This document shows, piece by piece, positions 20,319 to 28,300 of a DNA stretch of 64,000 nt. This DNA comes from Gemmatimonadales bacterium (GTDB lineage: Bacteria > Krumholzibacteriota > Krumholzibacteriia > LZORAL124-64-63). Position 1 is the stretch's first letter, and each line of letters starts with the position of its first letter. The DNA lies in NCBI GenBank assembly GCA_019038745.1, contig JAHOYV010000070.1:1-64000 (forward strand), read 5' to 3'. The position numbers and the translations under genes are program-made. The notes beneath the pieces are model-generated. The model was not told the origin of the DNA and did not search any database. It saw nothing but the letters and a program-made list of their open reading frames with translations.

Positions 20319-21851
20319 TCAATTCTCAACCCCCTCAAAACGGGGTTTTACCTGGACGTAGTTCTCAACACCGCCAGTCCTGACCAGAAGGGAAAGGGGT
20401 TGGCGTCTGGTCACAAACAAATTACGAGCCTCATCCCAATCATCCAACTTGATCAGCTCCCGGCCTTCGATGGAAACCAGAACATCCCCGGGACGAATAC
20501 CGGCTTCCGCTCCCGGCTGGTCTTCCTGCACGGCAATCACCATAATTCCTGTCATCCCCGTGACACCCATTGCCTCCTTCAAACGAAAGACTCTTGGGTC
20601 CACTCCAGCAAGGGAGGCCACCTCCATGCCTAGCCAGCCGAACGCCTGGGAGACAGCAGCGCCGGCCTTCTCCTCTATCCATTCCACAGGAATCAAACGG
20701 ATTCCATTCCGTTTTCCATCACGGATAAAATCACAAGAAACTTCTTGGCCGGGGTTCGCACCGGCAATCAGGAACTGCAATTGGCGGCGGGAAAGCACTT
20801 TCTTCCCTGAAAATTCCACCACGATGTCCCCTACCAGCAGACCGGCCTGATCAGCCGGCGAATCCGCCAGCACCGTCAGGACTCGGGCTCCGGAATCCGG
20901 TTCCCCCTGCACTTCCTCGCCCACAACCTGAACAACGTCCTCGGTTCTAATTCCCAGGTAACCCCTGATCATACGGCCGTGCTCTTTCAACTGCCCGTAT
21001 ACCTGCCGGGTAAGGTTGCTGGGAACGGCAAACCCGATACCCTGCCCCTTCTGATTAATGGCGGTGTTGACACCGATCACTCGACCGGCTACATCCACCA
21101 AGGGGCCCCCACTGTTTCCAAAATTGATGGAGGCATCGGTTTGGATGAAGTCCTGGTAACGAGGCGTCATACTCCCAATCACCAAATCACCCCGGCCTTT
21201 GGCGCTGACTACGCCTACGGTCAGTGAGCTCTCAAGATTGCCGAATGGATTACCCACGGCAATGGCCCATTCGCCCACCATAACCTCATCCGAATCGGCA
21301 AATTCCAAGACAGGCAAATCCCTCTGGGCTGCGTCGATTCGGAGCAGGGCCAGATCCGTGTTGGGATCGGACCCCACCAATTCAGCACGGTATTCCTTCT
21401 GTTCACCGCTGAAACGAACGAAGATGGCATCGGCCTTGGCGATAACGTGGTGGTTGGTCAGAATATCTCCGTCCGGATCCACAACAAACCCCGACCCGGT
21501 AGGGGAAATCTCGAACTTGCCACCCTTGCCTACTTCATCGGGAAAGAACTGCCTGAACATTTCCTGCAAGGGTCCAGTACCAACACCCTGGTCGGTAGTC
21601 GAACGCACGGTACGAATATTGACTACCGCTGGCCGTACTATTTTGCCCACTGAGATGAAAGGGGAAACGGGTTCGGCCCAAGACGGTGAACCGAGAGAAA
21701 CCACAGGCAGCACGGTAGCACTTATTAATACAAGAAAAATAAGGAGGGATGAAAACCAAATAGCACTACCTATCGGGCAGCTTTGCTCTCGCAAAACCGA
21801 AGTAGCGGATAAATCTTGCCCCAAGGGCTTTATATACTTTCGCAGCTCCAC
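20319..21851 (-). CDS. DegP/HtrA-type periplasmic serine protease
   Basis: Envelope quality-control protease with a trypsin-like domain and two PDZ domains. The catalytic triad is intact: His135 (TNHHV), Asp166 (NTDLALL) and Ser247 (GNSGGP). A hydrophobic segment at about 31-53 acts as signal peptide or anchor; PDZ1 covers about 285-380 and PDZ2 about 405-500. The start is a GTG at 21851, without a strong ribosome site, so it could be slightly different. A near-perfect sigma-70 promoter lies 98-126 bases upstream. The next gene downstream is the SigA-like sigma factor. Confidence 0.93.
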   Translation of the reverse strand: MELRKYIKPLGQDLSATSVLREQSCPIGSAIWFSSLLIFLVLISATVLPVVSLGSPSWAEPVSPFISVGKIVRPAVVNIRTVRSTTDQGVGTGPLQEMFRQFFPDEVGKGGKFEISPTGSGFVVDPDGDILTNHHVIAKADAIFVRFSGEQKEYRAELVGSDPNTDLALLRIDAAQRDLPVLEFADSDEVMVGEWAIAVGNPFGNLESSLTVGVVSAKGRGDLVIGSMTPRYQDFIQTDASINFGNSGGPLVDVAGRVIGVNTAINQKGQGIGFAVPSNLTRQVYGQLKEHGRMIRGYLGIRTEDVVQVVGEEVQGEPDSGARVLTVLADSPADQAGLLVGDIVVEFSGKKVLSRRQLQFLIAGANPGQEVSCDFIRDGKRNGIRLIPVEWIEEKAGAAVSQAFGWLGMEVASLAGVDPRVFRLKEAMGVTGMTGIMVIAVQEDQPGAEAGIRPGDVLVSIEGRELIKLDDWDEARNLFVTRRQPLSLLVRTGGVENYVQVKPRFEGVEN

Positions 21852-21948
21852 TAAATCTCACCGTCCGTTGGGGCCCGATGAAGGAGTGAGCCACTTCCCA
21901 AGCTTCCCATGGGGATGAAAAGCTCAGGCGTTACAGGAATCTGCAAAC

Positions 21949-21977
21949 ATATTACCCGAGATTGAAAACAGTGTCAA
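21949..21977 (-). promoter_or_regulatory. Near-consensus sigma-70 promoter of the DegP-like gene
   Basis: Minus strand TTGACA, 17-bp spacer, TAATAT. Predicted start of transcription is near 21942, giving a leader of about 90 bases before the GTG at 21851. This is one of the best promoter matches in the window. Confidence 0.8.
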
Positions 21978-22067
21978 CAACAAATCAGAAGATAAGCCAA
22001 GCCATCCAATTAGAAAAATCAAACACTTGGGACCAGGAATCCCCTATCCAAAACAACTCTATCAAAA

Positions 22068-22553
22068 TTAATCGGCTCGAGTTTCTTCCTGGTCAGGCAA
22101 TGGCTCAACCAAAATTGCCGACTCGCTGTGACCATCTTTCAGAACCGGATCGGTAATAAGGATGTCTGCAGTCTCCACTACATCTCCAGTGGAATCCTCT
22201 GATCCATGCCCTGCAGTAGCATCGACACCAGCAGCTTTTGACCGAGCCTGCCGACTGGCGTATTCCTGTTTGATAATCTCTATCTCCTGGGTTTTCTTCA
22301 GCAACTCGGCTTCCAGTTCCTTGATCCGCGTAACCAGATCCAAGGCGACAGGATCGACCAGGAGGTCTTCCCGGTCCTCCTTCAGACCCATGTAAACGAA
22401 ATTGCCCAACTCGCTGAACTGGCGTTCGATCTCACGGGAAATCCCAAATTTGTCGTAGCGACGGGTGGAGATCTTAGCAAGTTCCGTAGTCTTCTCTGAA
22501 GTTACGGAGTACCATTCGCCCAGATTCCCTTTAACATCATCCCACAGAGACAT
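22068..22553 (-). CDS. Small cytoplasmic coiled-coil protein, function unknown
   Basis: A 161-residue soluble protein without signal or membrane segment. It starts with the amphipathic MSLWDDVKGNLGEWYS, then helices with strong heptad character (about 20-110), and ends in an acidic, low-complexity tail. This pattern (short amphipathic start, tyrosine/lysine helix, GxxVYxGLKE) is seen in small uncharacterised bacterial proteins of similar length, but I cannot name a function. GGGAGG lies seven bases before the ATG. It is divergent from lpxH and upstream of the protease gene, which has its own promoter. Confidence 0.75.
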   Translation of the reverse strand: MSLWDDVKGNLGEWYSVTSEKTTELAKISTRRYDKFGISREIERQFSELGNFVYMGLKEDREDLLVDPVALDLVTRIKELEAELLKKTQEIEIIKQEYASRQARSKAAGVDATAGHGSEDSTGDVVETADILITDPVLKDGHSESAILVEPLPDQEETRAD

Positions 22554-22647
22554 ATATTGCCCTCCCGATTATTGCCTGCTCCCCGGAAAGTTGATTCTCC
22601 GGAATTTCAGGTTGCCACGATCGTTATCTTGCTACAAATTTACTCGC

Positions 22648-23418
22648 ATGCCAGAACGAAAGCAACCCACAGCTCTTTTCGTCGCCGATTCGCATTTTCA
22701 TTTGCGGCCCGATTCCGACGAGCTCAACCGCATCGGAGCGTTCCTTGAGTTCCTGCGGATGGCCCATCAGGTAGAACATCTGTTTTTGCTGGGCGACATC
22801 TTCGATTTTTGGTTCGACTACCCGCATTTTCGTCTCAAAGGTTACGAGGATATCCTCCGCGGACTGGATCAAGTACGACAAGCGGGGGTCCAGATCCATT
22901 TCGTGGGCGGCAATCACGATATCTGGGCTGCGGACTATTTCCATCGCCGTTTCGGTTGCGCCCGGATCCCCAAGAGCAGAATCCTCACACTGGGAGAACT
23001 CAGGATCCGTGTCAGCCATGGGGATGGATTACTGGGTTTCAACTGGGCCTACAACTCATTCCGTAGCCTTGTACGCAATCGCGCCGGAATTGTTTTGGCC
23101 AAATCCCTCCACCCGGAGATCCTTTTCGCATTCAGCATCTGGTTGAGCGGAAAGAGCCGGAGCGCGAGAAGGGAAGAACATTCCGAGATTGAGAGGAAAG
23201 CCAGGATCTGGCTCACGGATAAAGCCAAAGGCCAATGGGATCTAATGGTCATGGGCCACCTTCACCACGGCTTCGACGTCAGCGTCGGGGCTTATCGCCT
23301 AGCCGCCGTGCCCGGCTGGCTGGATCCCCTGGGATATGGGTTGCTCCGGGACGGAGAGTTTCAGCTGCGTGTTTTCCCGGATGACCCGTTCGCCGAACCC
23401 GGCACAACTTCCAAATAG
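22648..23418 (+). CDS. lpxH: UDP-2,3-diacylglucosamine diphosphatase (LpxH-like)
   Basis: Calcineurin-like phosphoesterase that makes lipid X in lipid A synthesis. The 256-residue protein has all metal-site blocks: VADSHFH (Asp14, His16), LLGDIFDFWFD (Asp50), GGNHDIW (89-91), VSHGDG and GHLHHG. The FDFWF segment after the GD motif is typical of LpxH and its relatives. I start at the ATG at 22648; upstream in-frame codons run into the divergent gene's promoter region. The stop is separated by one base from the stop of the convergent PorV-like gene. It supports a lipid-A-bearing outer membrane. Confidence 0.88.
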   Translation: MPERKQPTALFVADSHFHLRPDSDELNRIGAFLEFLRMAHQVEHLFLLGDIFDFWFDYPHFRLKGYEDILRGLDQVRQAGVQIHFVGGNHDIWAADYFHRRFGCARIPKSRILTLGELRIRVSHGDGLLGFNWAYNSFRSLVRNRAGIVLAKSLHPEILFAFSIWLSGKSRSARREEHSEIERKARIWLTDKAKGQWDLMVMGHLHHGFDVSVGAYRLAAVPGWLDPLGYGLLRDGEFQLRVFPDDPFAEPGTTSK

Positions 23419-23419
23419 T

Positions 23420-24358
23420 TTACCAGACCATATTCAGGGCAAACTTGTGGCCGACTTCAAACCCGTCAACAATCATGTCCTGATAGGCATAATCCAGGTT
23501 GAAGTTCTTCAAGGCCACTCCGAAACCTGCCGTTAACCCGTAAAGATCGTAATTGATCTTGCTCCCCACCCGCAAAGTCAACTCGGGCACTACCCGGTAT
23601 TCACAACCTACATGAACCTTGGCACTAGTATCCTTGGGAATGAAGATGTCACCGGCGAAAGTAACATTTTCCTGCAAGAACAGATCGTTTGGCGTGTATG
23701 CATAACCGAACTTGTAGGCCGTTGGCAAATCGAAGGGTCCGTCGTACAAATTCTTCTGCTTGCCGACGTTCGTCAGCGATGCCCCGAACATCATGCCTTC
23801 TATGAGAGCCTTGTGGGACATGAAGAAATCGTAGGCCATCCCCGTGTCGGAGTAGAAATCAATCCGTTCATAAACCAATTTTGCATTCATTCCCAAGGCA
23901 AAGCTGTCTCCAAGCGGATGAGCGTAGGACAAGCCGAAGGCCACATCGTAGGGTTTAAAAAAGCCCTCGTCGATCCCTACGGGTTCTGCACTTCTGCGGG
24001 GTATCTCGTCGGAGTAGAACCCCATGAAGATCAATCCCAAGACCCCGTCGCCCACTTTATGGGCGAGAGCGGCAGCCTCCTGGCTCATCGCGCCCACGTA
24101 CCGATAGTGCTGAAGGATCAGGGTCGTGTCGAACTCATGGAATATATTATTGGCCGGATTCCAGAAAACGGCGGCGGCCCCTTGACTGGCAGCTACCCCT
24201 GCATCTCCCATTCCCGCTTCCCGTGCACCGACGGGGAACCGCAAGGACAGAAAGCCCGCTTCTCCTGGATTTCCCGCCTGGACTGGCGACCCCCAAAGCA
24301 GGAGGGCCGCGGCGAAGAGCAAAGACAAGCAACTGTTTGATCGGGTCAAGCGAGCCAT
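23420..24358 (-). CDS. PorV/PorQ family outer-membrane protein
   Basis: Predicted outer-membrane beta barrel of the PorV/PorQ (UPF0164) family. A signal peptide (about 1-28) is followed by the family start LSLRFPVGAREAGMGDAGVA and by alternating amphipathic strands; the chain ends in the aromatic residue of LNMVW. In Bacteroidota PorV receives substrates of the type IX secretion system, but the wider family is also found in phyla where that role is unproven. It lies 95 bp after the M6-like gene, which bears a type IX-like C-terminal domain, so the two may be cotranscribed and act together. AAAGGA precedes the ATG. Confidence 0.85.
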   Translation of the reverse strand: MARLTRSNSCLSLLFAAALLLWGSPVQAGNPGEAGFLSLRFPVGAREAGMGDAGVAASQGAAAVFWNPANNIFHEFDTTLILQHYRYVGAMSQEAAALAHKVGDGVLGLIFMGFYSDEIPRRSAEPVGIDEGFFKPYDVAFGLSYAHPLGDSFALGMNAKLVYERIDFYSDTGMAYDFFMSHKALIEGMMFGASLTNVGKQKNLYDGPFDLPTAYKFGYAYTPNDLFLQENVTFAGDIFIPKDTSAKVHVGCEYRVVPELTLRVGSKINYDLYGLTAGFGVALKNFNLDYAYQDMIVDGFEVGHKFALNMVW

Positions 24359-24453
24359 TGGGTTCCTTTCAATTTCTACCAGATCTACCGTAAGCTATCG
24401 TAATCGATCCAAATCCACCCGAACCTGGGGCCCCTTGGAGGAACCCACCGTTG

Positions 24454-27400
24454 TCAACGTACTATTGCGAATTGCATCACACTGGACTCGGTTCCACCTT
24501 GATCTACTTCGACCTCCAGCCGACAAAGGTAAAGACCTGTTACCGCTTGCCCCAAATCAACCCCTATGGAAAACGGATCGAGGGAGGAAACGCCTTCCCA
24601 TTCTGTCCTGGTGATCTCTTGACCTTCAAGGTTGTACACAAAAACCCTGGCCCGCCCATGACTGTGCAGAGTACCCCGGACATAAAGGGGACCTGAATTC
24701 AGTGGACTAGGGTAACAGAAATGGCTACCGGAAACCAATCCCGAGCCTTTCTCTACAATCGGCGAAGTTGCCGAAATTGCCATATCATAGGACCCATTGC
24801 GCCAAGGAGACCCTCCCCACATTGGCCAAAGCGACTCTACATTCACCACGTTCTCCCAAAGAAATATGGAAGAAATGTCCTCTCCCGAAAGAGATCCGGC
24901 ATCAGAATCCAATCCCATAATACGCTCGAAAGTGCCGATGGCGACCAAATCCCCCGTCCCCACTCCACAAACCGAACCCACGGCAGGAGTGCCGGCGGTT
25001 TGTGCGGGACCACCCAGAGGCCAGAAGGGAATCGATTCCCCCGTGGGCTCCATTCCAAAAATACGCCCGTCCAGAACCGGGAACAAGTATTGCCAAAGAG
25101 GAATATCAGACCCCGAGAATCTGACCACCAGCGGCCCACCCGCACAGCTGTCATCCTGGGGAGAAACCGTGCTAAGGGGTACACGAGGCCAACCATCCAC
25201 CCAGTGTCCGGAATGTCCCGCACGACCCAGGAATCCGTCGCCGACAAAGGCCCCACCCGGGGTCAGCGGAGAATGAATAGTTAATCCGTTCTGCCAATTG
25301 TAATGGCCTCTGACGTCGGAAAAACCCGCTTCGAATATGACCGCTTCCCCAGAATGATTTCGACCCGAAATCTGCACCGCCAGAGGGGAATCCTGCCCCA
25401 GGTCGGGTTCGACAAGTGAAAAGGAAACAGGAAAAGGACCAGGCTGGATACCAAGATCCACCGACCAAACCACAGCGTCCCCGGGTATGGCTGTCTTCAT
25501 ATCGATTACCAGCAAGCGCCCCTGGCCCTCGTTGGCGTTGTCCATCACAACCAGCAGAAAACCCTCGGCAAAGACCGGAGGAGAAGGAACCACACCCGGC
25601 CCCAGAACAAACTCCTTCACCAGGTCCTCAGCAGGATCGCCGTGTAATCCATGGTACAAGCGTAGATGGTTGGTTTCATTCTCCTGCACCACAACGCAGG
25701 CGTCCACCGCCTCGGTAATACAGAACAGTCCTTCCCCGTCGGACGGGATCAAGACCGGGGGCAATCCACACTCAGGTAGATCCACATAAAGCCCAATGGC
25801 TCCTGCTTCCGCGTCCCGCACCGGGGTCCCGTCGGGGTTGAAAGCAAAGAGCCCGTCTTCCGTGGTCAGGACAATCTCCGGAGCCCCGTCCCCATCCAGA
25901 TCTCCAACCGCAGGAGGAAGGTTCCATTGTACTTTTTCGCCATTCCTGGTCCCCTCTACGAAAGGGGAAATTTTAGAAGAGTCTTGATCCTGATCCAGAT
26001 ACTCATCGAGATCATAGTCCAGGACATAAACCTCTCCACTCTCCCCGGCCAGAACGATCTCGGCCTGCCCAGAGTTATCACACCCACCGTTTCCGGCCTC
26101 GGCGTCCAGATCGGCGATCAGTACATGAGAACCCCTCAGACCCACTCCGGAGGGCAGTTCCCGCCTGGCCTTCACATCAGGCCCACCGACCCCACTGAAT
26201 TCGCTGTTCAATGTAAAGGATATCTTGTCTGCGTACACAATTCCCATCAAATCCTGAGCAGGGACCACCGTTAAATCCCTGGAAACAACTTCGTCAGTAA
26301 AACCCAGGTTAACCTGGCTGAATTCGGAGAAGACAATGCCGGTCCGCGACCCACGGGACGTAACCGTGGAAGGTTTCGTATCGGGCCCGAAAGTATCAAC
26401 TCCCTCTGCTCGATAACTGTCGTCGTCACTACCCAGCCAGTACGAAGTCGGCTCGGCGGAATCCAGATCCTGGATGCCATCGGCCTCTTCGAGATCCACC
26501 GATTTGAGGTGCGGATCCGAATTGAAAAGGTTGGTTGGAGAATCGAACACTTCCCGAATCCGGCCCTCGTCGATATGCCAGATATATACCCCGCTACCGA
26601 AACCGAGCTCGCCGAATTTTCGGGAAGCATTTTCGCTCATGGCGAAGTCCCACTCGCCATCTAGTGGTCTCTCCAGAATATCGGTCTTGGAATCGAAATC
26701 GACCCCTGGATAGGGGCGATTGTCCGGAGCATCCGCATCCCAGTAGTCGTAGACATGATTACCGTTCAAGTCACCCTCAAACGAAAAAGCCCTGTCCCCA
26801 TCCGGATCCTGGAGCCGATACTCCAACAACCAGTACTCCTGGCCGGTCAGGCTAACCCGGTAAACAGTCCCCGGGCCAGCGGAGCCCCGACTGGGAAACA
26901 TTTCATGTTCGGCATGGACCAAGGGATCCAAATCAACCGGATCCACCCATCCCATCAAATATTTGTTGAAGACGCAGGGATGCGGAGGAATCATGCCGAT
27001 GGCGGTGAAAAGTCCGTAGCCCATTAGCCCATATTGCCCGATTCCCTGGCTGTCCGGTCGTCCAGCCGGCGTAAAATCGCTCAAAGAGAGCATGCCCAGA
27101 CGAAGGCCGACTTCGAAACAGTAGACGCCCAAACTTCCAAAATGGCCATCCCAGGTTGCCCCGTATGGGTCCTGATACTCGGTCTCCGGCAAAAGAAGTA
27201 CCTGGTCTATTCGCGGCATTCCCTCTTCATAACCTTCATAAGGGATATAGGGGTCATCCAGGATTCCCTCATCGACGGCCTCTTCAAAATCCTCCCGGGA
27301 AAGAAAGGAGCTGTAAATTTGTTCCGGGGAATCTCCCAGAATATCGGTTTCCTCCCCGGCACCGGCGTGGACGACCATTACCGTGTCATACTCCTGAAAA

Positions 27401-27948
27401 TCAATTTCCGAATCCAGACTGTCGATTACGGCGGCCACAAGTTTGATTTTCTGCTCACCGTGCTCGGGGTGGTTGCCGTAGTAACCCATGGGTTCCGGCA
27501 AGTTCACGGTCCGCGGATGGATGGTGAAAATAAACTCGAAGCGGCCACCACTGACGGTGGCGAAATAATCGGCTAGAATACTCAACTGGTGGTCAAAATA
27601 AAGAGCATCATGGGCTGAATAGAAACGTTCCTTCTGGGCCGCAGGTGGGAAATCCCCTTCCAGAACACCATGCCTGCCCAACATCAGGCTATCGGAGAAA
27701 TCACACATCACCAGAATTGCGTTAAGTTCCGAAGGCGCTTTTTTCATGCCCAGGCGAGCACGCTGAAGAACTCCAGAACCATCGTCCCTCAGGGGTAATG
27801 ACTGTTTCATCAAGAGCGTCCAGGCCTCAGTACCCAAGCACCCATCCGTATTGGAAGAAACCCCCTGATCCGTTTCACCTGTGGCAGGCAACAACATGAC
27901 GATGGTGACCAAAAGGCCCGCCGCCCAACCAGGTAATCGGCAATTCAT
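24454..27948 (-). CDS. Giant secreted M6-like (immune inhibitor A-like) protein, HExxH lost
   Basis: A 1164-residue exported protein. It has a signal peptide (about 1-25), an M6 peptidase-like domain (about 75-500), a beta-propeller-like region with FG-GAP/VCBS-like repeats (GDLDGDGAPEIVL) from about 590 to 1060, and a C-terminal beta domain (about 1070-1164) resembling type IX sorting or FlgD-like domains. M6 landmarks remain (VHAGAGEE, GQYGLMGYG, VYIWHIDEG), but where HExxH is expected the chain reads FEVGL (about 278-282): both zinc-ligand histidines are absent, so it is probably not a protease. Start at ATG 27948 follows GAAAGGGG; an earlier in-frame codon at 28047 lies in the promoter. 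The PorV-like gene is next. Confidence 0.8.
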   Translation of the reverse strand: MNCRLPGWAAGLLVTIVMLLPATGETDQGVSSNTDGCLGTEAWTLLMKQSLPLRDDGSGVLQRARLGMKKAPSELNAILVMCDFSDSLMLGRHGVLEGDFPPAAQKERFYSAHDALYFDHQLSILADYFATVSGGRFEFIFTIHPRTVNLPEPMGYYGNHPEHGEQKIKLVAAVIDSLDSEIDFQEYDTVMVVHAGAGEETDILGDSPEQIYSSFLSREDFEEAVDEGILDDPYIPYEGYEEGMPRIDQVLLLPETEYQDPYGATWDGHFGSLGVYCFEVGLRLGMLSLSDFTPAGRPDSQGIGQYGLMGYGLFTAIGMIPPHPCVFNKYLMGWVDPVDLDPLVHAEHEMFPSRGSAGPGTVYRVSLTGQEYWLLEYRLQDPDGDRAFSFEGDLNGNHVYDYWDADAPDNRPYPGVDFDSKTDILERPLDGEWDFAMSENASRKFGELGFGSGVYIWHIDEGRIREVFDSPTNLFNSDPHLKSVDLEEADGIQDLDSAEPTSYWLGSDDDSYRAEGVDTFGPDTKPSTVTSRGSRTGIVFSEFSQVNLGFTDEVVSRDLTVVPAQDLMGIVYADKISFTLNSEFSGVGGPDVKARRELPSGVGLRGSHVLIADLDAEAGNGGCDNSGQAEIVLAGESGEVYVLDYDLDEYLDQDQDSSKISPFVEGTRNGEKVQWNLPPAVGDLDGDGAPEIVLTTEDGLFAFNPDGTPVRDAEAGAIGLYVDLPECGLPPVLIPSDGEGLFCITEAVDACVVVQENETNHLRLYHGLHGDPAEDLVKEFVLGPGVVPSPPVFAEGFLLVVMDNANEGQGRLLVIDMKTAIPGDAVVWSVDLGIQPGPFPVSFSLVEPDLGQDSPLAVQISGRNHSGEAVIFEAGFSDVRGHYNWQNGLTIHSPLTPGGAFVGDGFLGRAGHSGHWVDGWPRVPLSTVSPQDDSCAGGPLVVRFSGSDIPLWQYLFPVLDGRIFGMEPTGESIPFWPLGGPAQTAGTPAVGSVCGVGTGDLVAIGTFERIMGLDSDAGSLSGEDISSIFLWENVVNVESLWPMWGGSPWRNGSYDMAISATSPIVEKGSGLVSGSHFCYPSPLNSGPLYVRGTLHSHGRARVFVYNLEGQEITRTEWEGVSSLDPFSIGVDLGQAVTGLYLCRLEVEVDQGGTESSVMQFAIVR

Positions 27949-28018
27949 AAAAAAAACCCCTTTCAGGATTTGCCAGAAAGAAGTTTCGATCCGTGGGATC
28001 CCGCAGCCATCGCTGGAA

Positions 28019-28047
28019 AGTATATTAGTAGAAACCTTGCTGGTCAA
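28019..28047 (-). promoter_or_regulatory. Sigma-70-type promoter of the M6-like gene
   Basis: Minus strand TTGACC, 17-bp spacer, TATACT, giving a leader of about 64 bases before the ATG at 27948. This suggests that the M6-like/PorV-like pair is transcribed separately from the sigma-54-type promoter upstream. Confidence 0.7.
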
Positions 28048-28050
28048 TAA

Positions 28051-28082
28051 CCTGCTGTCCTGCTAATTTGCAGTCCAGCAGG
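28051..28082 (-). repeat. 32-base hairpin immediately upstream of a -35 box
   Basis: CCTGCTG pairs with CAGCAGG and an inner CTGC with GCAG, separated by symmetric two-base mismatches and a six-base AT-rich loop. It ends three bases from the -35 box of the M6-like gene. It could be a regulator site or the end of the upstream transcript; there is no T-run. Confidence 0.5.
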
Positions 28083-28092
28083 ATGGAATCAA

Positions 28093-28152
28093 GGGAGAGC
28101 CCTGACGGAGTGCCTGTCACCCCTGATCGACATTCCCTCGCCGGGCTCTCCC
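28093..28152 (-). repeat. 10-bp perfect inverted repeat with 40-base loop
   Basis: GGGAGAGCCC (28093-28102) is the exact reverse complement of GGGCTCTCCC (28143-28152). It lies about 150 bases after the DUF4384 gene stop. As RNA it would form a strong stem, possibly a 3' end or processing structure; only a weak TTGATT follows on the minus strand. Confidence 0.5.
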
Positions 28153-28300
28153 TATGTGCTGGTTGACCTGTTCACCGGTCGGTTCACAACTAAAATCTCC
28201 AGGTGCCAACCTCTTCGAGAATTCAGTCCCTCTCCGGCCGACGACAGATGGGGGGAAAAGACACCAACACACACTCTATTCTGATTGTCCCATCGGCAGG

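Larger units (their letters stand above)
27949..28300. other. 352-bp gap between the DUF4384 gene and the M6-like gene
   Basis: No gene is visible. The gap holds the M6-like gene's promoter (28019-28047), a near-perfect hairpin directly upstream of it (28051-28082) and a 10-bp inverted repeat (28093-28102 with 28143-28152). The rest shows nothing recognisable. Confidence 0.7.

Noticed and set aside
21199-21918. Open plus-strand frame of 239 codons
   Set aside because: Antisense to the DegP-like gene and its promoter.
27949-28300. Possible riboswitch before the M6-like gene
   Set aside because: The structured gap does not match any riboswitch core that I know, such as the cyclic-di-GMP or SAM types.
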